From Hymenopus coronatus (taxonomy: Eukaryota > Arthropoda > Insecta > Mantodea > Hymenopodidae): DNA of 64,000 bases. Below the pieces are notes generated by a model. It was given only the letters and a program-made list of their open reading frames with translations. It was not told the DNA's origin and ran no database searches. The position numbers were made by a program, and so were the translations under genes. Of this stretch, positions 56,269-64,000 are shown in pieces (position 1 is the stretch's first letter; every line of letters starts with the position of its first letter). The stretch covers positions 35,301,501 to 35,365,500 of the forward strand of contig CM060883.1 in the NCBI GenBank assembly GCA_030762935.1, written 5' to 3'.

Positions 56269-56996
56269 CTTATGTATTCCATTCACATGACTTTCTCTAC
56301 ATCTCTGCAACAAACTATTGTTAAAAAGCTTATGTTTTTATTTATTTCGTGGTAATCAACAAAAAAATTAGTAGAAATAGTCTTATTACTTGCTTACTTG
56401 TAAGTAGAAGCGAAATAAAGGAGCACCATAGGTTAAAGTGATAGTCAAAAGCTGGTTGCTATGTGAATGACGTTCCTTTGTTTGTATGGACAGGAGTTGA
56501 TAAATTGCTGCATGAGAAAACTATACGTATTTTATACCTGAAAATTCCGTAAAATTCACCCAGAATAAAGTAGTCTTCAGATGCTATTCCCGGAAAATTC
56601 AAGAAATACATTTTATTTGTGCGGTAAATATCTTTAATATAGAACATTTTAATCAAAATCGTTAGAGCCATTTTTAGAAAATCAAAATTTTCGAAAAAAG
56701 ATCCATGTAAAGGGTAGTTGGGGTGGAGGATTTTTCTCAAAATCTTCGTGTGGCATCCCTGGAAGATACTAAACTTAAATACCAACTTTGGTATTTTACC
56801 GACTTTTCGTTTTTGAATTATCGTGTTCACAGACATACGGACACACACATGGACCTTTTTCCGAAAATGCTTCTTTTAGTTAAAGGGGACCCGAAAACAT
56901 ATATTTCCGATGAAATCTCGGTATCGAATTTTGGGTGGAGTGCAATACCTTCTCTATACACTATGTACATAGTACGTATAGAGAAAGTAAAACTGT
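56269..56996 (+). repeat. GHR copy with internal deletion
   Basis: From TTATGTATTCCATTCACATGA to GTATAGAGAAAGTAAAAC. The segment between the cattttttgtgt zone and gcaaaattccg is deleted. The terminal palindrome (actatgtacatagt) is intact. Confidence 0.85.
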
Positions 56997-57402
56997 ATGT
57001 GATGTAAATTATAATTTTATCGTGATCTATATATTTTGTGCACTAAGTTTTTGTCTGTCACTTAGGGTTTATAAGTTTTGCGAAATTCAATGACAATCGT
57101 CCAGAATAAAGGGGTCTTTGGAGGCTATTCGCAGAAAAATCAAGATATACATTTTATTTGTCATGTAAATATCTTAAATATAAGAGATTTCAATGAAAAT
57201 CGTTAGAGAAAATTAAAATTTTCGAATTTTTTTCCATGCAAAGGGTATTTGGGCACGCACACACGGACCTTTTTCTCAAAATGCTTCTTTTTGTCTTCAA
57301 GGTGACCCAAAATATATATTTCCGTGGAAATCTCTATAGGTATTTAGTGCATTACAATACCTTCTCTATACACTATGTACAAGTTCGTGTAGAGAAAGTA
57401 AA
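56997..57402 (+). repeat. GHR 3' half
   Basis: Starts in mid-body (tgatgtaaattataattttatcg) and ends at GTGTAGAGAAAGTAAAAAA. The microsatellite zone is shortened. Confidence 0.75.
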
Positions 57403-57800
57403 AAATCTGATGTCCACTCACATGACTTTCTCCACTCTACAAAATTCTTACAAAAGATTATTATTCTTTCTAAACAATGCTAATGGAGATAAACATAAGC
57501 AGAATTTTCTTATTATTTAGTTCTTTATAAGTAGAAGGCAACTAAGGGAATGCCATAGGCAAAAATGAGAGCCAAATGATTTAAAAGCTATCGTTGTGCG
57601 ATTATCTTTGAAAATCGCTTCTTTGCTTGATCAGGAATAGAACAGAAGAAATACGGATCCTTCCTGTCTGAGAAAAGTATAGGTACTTTACAACTGAAAC
57701 CAGTAACAAGGAATTTCTTACGCAAAGGTAATAAACTGAGTGTTTTGACGAGATCTACATTTTTTGTACAGTAAGTTTTTGTGTATGTGTTACGGACCCT
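57403..57800 (+). repeat. GHR 5' half, subfamily B
   Basis: ATCTGATGTCCACTCACATGA, the subfamily-B block (gtgcgattatctttgaaaatcgcttc) and gtaagtttttgtgtatgtgttacgg, where it stops. Confidence 0.75.
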
Positions 57801-57839
57801 TGGAAGGTACCCTGAGTGATGCCTGTTTAACCAGGTGAT

Positions 57840-58050
57840 CCTAGCTCTCGTTGCAATGTATACCTTTTAAAACATTTGACTTCCGCTTTAGAATAGTGTA
57901 TTCCTTTTGTTCCCTTCTACTTATAACGAACAAGTAGAACATTATGCTAATGTTTATATTTTTAGCAGAATAATAATAATTATTTTGTAAGAAGTTTTGT
58001 TTGTAAAACAGATAGAGAAAGTCATGAGAGTGTAACAAATCAGGTTTTTT
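57840..58050 (-). repeat. GHR 5' fragment, subfamily B, inverted
   Basis: gctctcgttgcaatg, taaaacatttgac, then gagaaagtcatgagagtgtaacaaatcagg. Mirror image of the preceding 5' half. Confidence 0.7.
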
Positions 58051-58855
58051 TTTACTTTCTCCATACGCACTATGTACATAGTGTATAGTGTATAGTGTGT
58101 GTATGTGTGTGTGTGTGTGTGTGGGGGGGGTGTCCGTGAACACGATAACTCAAAAACGAAAAGTCGGTAAAATACCAAACTTGGTATTTAAGTTTAGTAT
58201 CTTCCAGGGATGCGACAAGAAGATTTTGAGAAAAATCCCCCCACCCCCAACTACGCTTTACATGGAACTTTTTTCGAAAATTTTGATTTTCTCAAAAATG
58301 GCTCTAACGTTTTGATTAAAATTTAGGATATTAAACATATTTACCTGACAAATGAAATGTATATCTTGAATTTTCTGGGAATAGCCCCTCAAGAGTAGTT
58401 TATTCTGGATGAATTTTACTAAATTTTGAATAACTGCTAAACTGTAAGAGATGGACAAAAACTTACTACACAAAAATGTAGAGCACATTGAAACACACAA
58501 TTTATGTTATATACCTTTTTTTCGTGGAGTTCGTCGTTTTTGTGACACTCCTTATTTTTGGTTTCTGCTATGAAAAACGTATACTTTTCTCATACAGGAA
58601 CTTGTCAACTCCTATCCATATAATCCATATAAACAAAGGAACTTCATTTACATAGCAACCAGCTTTTGACTATCACTTTAACCTACAGTTGTCCCTTATT
58701 TCGCTTCTACTTACAAGGATGCGAGAAATAAGACTTTTTCTGCTAATTTTTTTTATCTGATTAGCTTAAAGTAAATAGAAGTATAAGCTTTTTAAGAATT
58801 ATTTATTGCAGGGATATGGAGAAAGTCATGTGAATGGTACACATCAGATTTTTTT
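58051..58855 (-). repeat. GHR copy, subfamily A
   Basis: From TTTACTTTCTCCATACGCACTATGTACATAGTG to gaatggtacacatcagatttttt. The conserved block between palindrome and GT tract is deleted. Confidence 0.9.
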
Positions 58856-58875
58856 TAAAAATGCATCACATGACT

Positions 58876-59716
58876 TATTACTTTCTCTACACGTACTACG
58901 TACATAGTGTATAGAGAAGGTACTGTATTGCACCAAAAATTGGATATCGATATTTCACCGGAAATATACGCTTTAGGGTCCCCTGAATCCAAAACAGCAT
59001 TTACAGAAATAGGTCCGTGTGTATGTGTGTGTGTGTGTGCAGCATAGCTCAAAAATAAAAAGCACCAAACTTGATATTTAAGTTCAGTATCTTTCAAGGA
59101 GGCGACTAAGATTTTCAAGAACCCCCCCCCCAACTACCCTTTACATTGAAAAAACGTAATCTTTTCAAAAATATTTCTAACAAATTCGATCTAAACTCTT
59201 ATATATAAGATATTTTCATGACAAATAAAGTGTATATCTTGAATTTTCTGGGATTAGCCTCTGAAGACCTCTTTATTCTGGATGAACTATTTTTTAACGT
59301 AAGAGATAGACAAAAGCTTACTGCACATAAAATGCAGATCTCGCTAAAACACACAATTTATATCATACACATTTTATTCCTGGAGTTGACTGTTTTCAGG
59401 ATATTCCTTGTTATTGGTTTCAATTTTAAAATACATAAACTTTTCTCAAACAAGAAGTTGTCAACTCCTGGTCACGCCAAGAAACGGATTTCAATCGCAT
59501 AGCAACCACATTTTAAAACATTTGACTGCTGGTTTAGCCTAGTGCATTCCCTATTTTCTCTTCTACTCGTACTTACAAGCAACTAAGTAATAAGACCGTT
59601 TCTCTGCTATTTATATTGATTAGCATGAAGTAGGGAGAAGAATGAGTTCTTGTTTAACAATAATTTGTTACAGCAATGCAGAGAAAGTCATGTGAATGGA
59701 ACACATAAGATTTTTA
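58876..59716 (-). repeat. GHR copy, near full length
   Basis: From TTACTTTCTCTACACGTACTACGTACATAGTG to gtgaatggaacacataagattttta. The palindrome has one central change. Confidence 0.9.
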
Positions 59717-60246
59717 ACACGAAATTAAAATCACAAATATCTTATAGCCTTCAACTGTTAGCCATTAAATTTGTGTACTTATTTCGTATGGTAAATATTA
59801 TAGTCCGAGATGGAACTGGGCAGGGGAAGTCTTTCACAAGCTTTAATTACAACATTTACTTTCTGCACATGTAATATAGTTGCATTTTGTTAGTAAGCTG
59901 TGGCGTGGTCTGTGTGTATACGCCGGAAACTGAATAAATTAAACTTTTATATATACGCGTTAATTCCGTGGCATGAAAATAAAACCAACAAAGCAAACTA
60001 GCTGCACTGTTAAATATTACACGAAGCCTGAGAACCTAGCAACACCACTTTTGTTAATTAATCATGCTAATTAATTGAATTGCTATCTACTTTTCTTTCT
60101 TTTTCTCCACATAAATGCCACTCTTTAGTAGTGTACTTCATCAAATATATACGAGTTGTAAGGTAGTTAATAAATAAACAAATTATATAAATGTCATAGT
60201 GTCTACCATAGCAAGGTTTTATAATACAGCAGAGACTAAAATAAAA
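59717..60246. other. unassigned stretch
   Basis: About 530 AT-rich bases with no recognised feature. Confidence 0.45.
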
Positions 60247-61091
60247 CTTCTGATGTGTTCCATTCACATGACTTTCTCAACATCTCTACAACAAATTATT
60301 ACTAAAATGCTCAGGCTTCTATTTACTTCATGCTAATCGAGAAAAAATTAACAGAAATAGTCTTATTACTTGCTTCCTTGACATAAAAATGAAATAATGG
60401 AGTACCATAGGTTAAAGTGATAGTCAAAAGCTGGTTGCTATGTGACTGAAGTTCCTTTGTTTGTATGGACAGGAGTTGAAAAATTCCTGTAAGAGAAAAG
60501 TATAAGTTTTTCAAAGCTGATACCAAAAAACAGGAGCATCTCAAAAACGATCAGCTGTACATAAATTGTGTGTTTTGTCCTGATCTACATTTTTTGTGTA
60601 GCGAGTTTTTGTCTATCTCTTACAATTTACCAATTATACAAAATTCAACAAAAATCATCCGGAATAAAGACATCTTTAGACGCTATTCTCAGAAAATTCA
60701 AGATATACATTTTATTTGGCAAGTAAATATCTTAAATATAAGAGATTTTAAACAAAATCGTTAGAGCCATTTTTAAGAAAATGAAAATTACCGAATTTCT
60801 TTCCATGTAAAGGATAGTTGGAGGTGGGGGGATTTTCTTGAAAATCTTCGTGTCGCATCCTTGGAAGATACCAAACTTAAATAACAACTTTGGTATTTTA
60901 CCGTATTTTTGTTTTTGAGCTATGTTCACAGACACATGGACACACACACAGACCTTTTTCTGAAAATGCTTTTTTTGGATACAGGGGACCCTAAAACATA
61001 CATTTCCGGTTAAATCTCGGTATCAAATTTTTGAGTGGAATGCAATATCTCCTCTATACACTATGTACATAGTGCGTATAGAAAAGCAAAA
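60247..61091 (+). repeat. GHR copy, subfamily A, full length
   Basis: From TTCTGATGTGTTCC to GCGTATAGAAAAGCAAAAA, with the terminal palindrome ctatacactatgtacatagtgcgtatag intact (about 61054-61081). Confidence 0.9.
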
Positions 61092-61373
61092 ATCTGATGT
61101 GTTCCATTCACACGTCTTTCTTTACATCTCTGCAACAAATTATTGCTAAAAAGCTTATTTTTCTTTCTACTTCAAGCTAATTGAGATAAAACTAATAGAA
61201 ATGGTCTTATTACTTGCTTCCTTGAACAGTTGGTTGTTATCGATTGAAATTCCTTTGTTTGTAAGTATTTTAAATACATCAGAAACTGTCAGCTCAAAAA
61301 AAAGAAAAAAAAAAAAAAAGAAAAAAAAAAAAGACATTTATGACAAAAACTTAACGAGATACACATTTTTTGT
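61092..61373 (+). repeat. GHR copy, left part, split by LINE
   Basis: TCTGATGTGTTCCATTCACACG through an A/G-rich expansion (61295-61334) to acacattttttgtata. The body resumes after the LINE at 63719 (ctcttatggcttaac), so this is one host copy with a few bases lost. Confidence 0.8.
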
Positions 61374-63718
61374 ATATGTATGTATTTATTTCTCTGCAAG
61401 TGGGTATCACCCGGTTACAGAGTTATATATGTATACAAGATATATGTACAACAATTCACAGCTGCCAGTTTATGGCTTTGTAAGCTAGATATAATAGTTA
61501 TTTACACAAATGTGAAAACATTAATTTTTCTCTCAATTCAGATTAATGAATTTCGTAACTAGAACCACCAACCAATTTAACATTTGTATTTACAACAATA
61601 TAAAATCACAAGCATTTCATTTAAGGAATATTTACAAAAATTATCCAACATTAATATCAAGATTTTTCCTAAATTTCTTCAGAGACAGGGGACAACACCG
61701 AAAGGCTGCTCCAGGCAATTCATTCCAGTCTTTTATGGTTCTATTAACAAAGGAGAACTTACCCACGTCAGTTCTGTATCTTCTACCCTTAATTTTGAAC
61801 GGATGATCGTTTCGTGCATAGTAAGTTGGATTTTCCAGTAACGTCCTCCCATGCGTTTAAGCCAGCGTAAGCTTTAAATAAAGCGCACAACCTCTGTTTC
61901 TCACGCCTAACTTTCAACGGCTTCCATTTTATCTCCTCAGCGTTTGTAGGCCCAAAATATTTACCCCTTTTTATGAATGTTATAGCCCTTTTCTAGATCT
62001 TTTCTAACGAATCAATTTGATTTGCTCTATACGGGTCCCAACAAGTTACTCCAAATTACATGACCGGCCGCACTAAGGACTTATACGCGATTTCCCTGGA
62101 CTTTGCACTCCCCTTTTTTAAAATCCTCATTAGGAAGTGCAGTGTTTTCCACGCTTTCTTAGATACAGAATTTATCTGCTCGTCCCATCCGGCGTTACTC
62201 ACCAAGTAAACTCCCAAGTATTTGCAGCTGTGTACCTGTGGAATTTTTTGCCCACCCATGGGATACTTTTGCAGAATTTTTTCCCTAGATCTATTAAATG
62301 CAATTGACTTACTTTTTCTAGCGTTAATTTTCATTTTATTTGCAGCAGCCCAATCACTAATTTTATTTAAATCACCCTGAAGAGCAGTCTCATCTTCAAC
62401 ATTTCTAATTTTATTGTAAATAATACAATCGTCTGCAAACAACCTTATCTGGCATTTTATATTAACAGTTATGTCATTTACAAAAATAAGAAAAAGTAAT
62501 GGCCCCAGTACTGAGCCTTGGGGTACGCCCGAGCTTACCATACCCCTCTCAGATAGCTCCTTGCCTACTTTTACCCTTTGCGATCTTCCTTCCAAAATTT
62601 TTTTAACCCATAGAACTACGCGTTTATCAATTCCTGTAGCAGTTAGCTTCTGGATAAGTAAATTATATGATACAACATCAAAAGCTTTGGAAAAATCTAT
62701 CACCACTGCATCTGTTCTTCCCCCTGCATCCACCTCCTCTGATAAATCTTGAAATAATGACACTATCTGGCTTTCACACGAGTATCCCGGTCTTAACCCA
62801 TGTTGCGCCTTATTGAACCACTTTTTGTTTTCTAATTCCTCCCGTATATATTCCACAATTAAATGTTCCATCAATTTGCACACTACTGAAGTTAGGCCAA
62901 CTGGTCGATAATTATTTAATTCTGTTTTATTTCCCCCTTTATGAATTGGAACTACAATCGCGGTTTTCCAGTCCTCCGGTAAGGCACAGTTATTTATTGA
63001 CATATTAAATAAAAGCATTAGGTACGGAATCATGGATTCCCCTCCAATTTTTAGTATTTCGGTCGGTATATTATCAGGCCCCCTCGAGTTTCGATTTTGC
63101 AACATTCTGATCCTTCTGCGCAATTTGGATGCCATTATTTGAAAAACGGAATTTCCACTATCCTCAATTTCCAATTTATAATCCGTTTTGTTAAAAACAG
63201 ACACAAAATGTGAATTTAATGCGTTCGCTTTTTCCTTATCGTTGAATATGGCAATTCCATTTTCCTCGAGTTCTGGTATGCCAAGTTTATTTCCCCTGCG
63301 TCTACTGACATAATTGTAAAAAGATTTCCAACTATTATTAGTCCCGCTAAGAATTTGTTCTAAGAACCGCTCCTGGGCTTGCAACGTTTCATCTTTCAAT
63401 TGTTTAGCTAATTCTTTATATCTGTTAAAATGCCAATCTGACTTCTTCCGTTTATGAAACGCGCGCCTAGACTTTCGTTTAAGTATTCTGATGGATCTTG
63501 TATAATATTCTGGATCATTATTTTGTTTGATAACTTTGTATGGAACGTATTTTTTTTTAGTGATTCCGAAATAAGTATTTTGAAACTATCCCATGTTGCA
63601 TCTACATTTGTTGCAGATTTTACAAACAGGCAAAATTGCTTTTTGAGAAAAGTCTGAATTCCATCTACGTCTGCTCTGCAGAAGTTAAAACTAATAATTT
63701 CCTCTCCTTCAAACCGGT
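61374..63718 (-). mobile_element. non-LTR retrotransposon (CR1/Jockey-like LINE), 5'-truncated
   Basis: Coding relic plus a 3' untranslated tail reading on the minus strand to gagaaataaatacatacata at about 61374-61397. Inserted in a GHR copy. The 5' end (endonuclease domain) is missing, as usual for truncated LINE insertions. Confidence 0.8.
61641..63712 (-). pseudogene. LINE reverse transcriptase, no RNase H
   Basis: The upstream part reads NFCRADVDGIQTFLKKQF, a frameshift, KRKSRRAFHKRKKSDWHFNRYKELA, then a 447-codon open frame (62056-63399). In that frame: GPDNIPTEILKIGG (about 107-120), PIHKGG and NYRPVGLT, DFSKAFDVV (235-243; first catalytic Asp), GVPQGSVLGP (291-300), FADDC (321-325; catalytic Asp pair), then KMKINARKSK and KYLGV. 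A stop at 62053-62055 interrupts SLVRPVM; the thumb continues (RAITFIKRGKYF, KPLKVRREKQRLCALFKA). After another frame break it ends DHPFKIKGRRYRTDVG and RTIKDWNELPGAAF, with the final stop at 61641-61643. The three catalytic aspartates survive, but at least one stop and two frameshifts make it inactive. Clade assignment (CR1 versus Jockey) is by motif style only. Confidence 0.9.
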
Positions 63719-64000
63719 TTTATCTCTCTTATGGCTTAACAACTATGCAAAATTCAGTAAAAATCTTCCATAATAAAGAGGTCTTCAGGGGCTATTGCCG
63801 GACAATTCAAGATATACATTTTATTTGCCAGGTAATTTTATTTGTAATATTCGATGTTTTAATCAAAATCTTTAGAGCGATTTTCAAGAAAATAACAATT
63901 TCGAAAATGTTTCCATCTAAAGTGTCACTTGGGGTGGAGGAATTTTCTTGAAAATATTCCTGTCCTATATTTGGGAGATGCTAAACTGAAATACTAAGTT
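63719..64000 (+). repeat. GHR copy, right part after LINE, runs off the window
   Basis: tatctctcttatggcttaac through agatgctaaactgaaatac, stopping at the window end just before the expected internal palindrome. Confidence 0.85.

Noticed and set aside
62471..62752. 93-codon + frame
   Set aside because: Antisense shadow of the LINE reverse transcriptase.
1..64000. GHR as an LTR retrotransposon or solo LTR
   Set aside because: No TG...CA ends, no polyA signal or primer-binding site, no pol fragment adjoining, and no consistent 4-6 bp duplication separable from A/T runs.

Overview
This window looks like an intergenic, repeat-saturated piece of a large arthropod genome, most likely an insect. 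The evidence is four mariner-family transposons of insect type plus a fifth fragment, two insect-type non-LTR retrotransposon relics, and at least seven families of tRNA-headed SINEs. Base composition is AT-rich. I found no bacterial, phage, rRNA or CRISPR signature. I could not recognise a single exon of an ordinary host gene. Every long open frame I can name belongs to a decayed mobile element, and no mobile-element frame is intact. I cannot fix the order or species from the sequence.

The dominant feature is one interspersed family, called here GHR (GTAC-hairpin repeat). Full copies are about 0.8-0.95 kb. I count roughly 45 full or partial copies in both orientations, about 40% of the window by my own tally. 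Read in its + sense, the unit starts with a small hairpin (ATGTG...CACAT), then ACTTTCTCTA. It continues through about 600 bp of conserved non-coding sequence to an internal palindrome (AAATACCAA...TTGGTATTT) and a CA microsatellite. It ends in a strong palindrome around ACTATGTACATAGT followed by TAGAGAAAGT, the inverted partner of the start motif. Copies nest in each other, lie in inverted pairs, and host other insertions. No copy encodes a protein. The layout resembles non-autonomous Helitron/Helentron derivatives (DINE-1/HINE type), but this is an inference.

Layout: 0-7 kb holds GHR copies, a retrotransposed insertion (181-1017), two SINEs and two copies of a palindromic foldback insertion. 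7-16 kb holds SINE S2, GHR copies, a mariner fragment (9.2-9.66 kb), a restriction-like-endonuclease-type ORF relic (12.9 kb) and SINE S1. 16-31 kb is GHR with scattered SINEs. 31-38 kb holds SINE S6, an internally deleted mariner with matching ends (32.5-33.2 kb), and a LINE relic with RNase H (about 35.9-37.25 kb). 38-53 kb holds a MITE (41.7 kb), a DD34D mariner (42.9-44.1 kb), a SINE inverted pair (44.64-44.91 kb), a quiet region with no recognisable genes (45-47.9 kb), a third foldback insertion, a full-length mariner (50.2-51.45 kb), a three-unit 208-bp tandem array (51.9-52.5 kb) and a deleted mariner (52.8-53.3 kb). 53-64 kb is dense GHR with nested inverted SINEs (55.1-55.7 kb), ending in a CR1/Jockey-like LINE (61.4-63.7 kb) that splits a GHR copy running off the window edge.

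The most unusual items are the GHR family itself and a small foldback element present three times. That element has fixed outer ends and 12-13 bp target-site duplications, but a centre of varying length. Its longest copy has 76-bp perfect arms and carries CTGATGA...GAAAC, the core pattern of a hammerhead ribozyme as known from Penelope-like elements.
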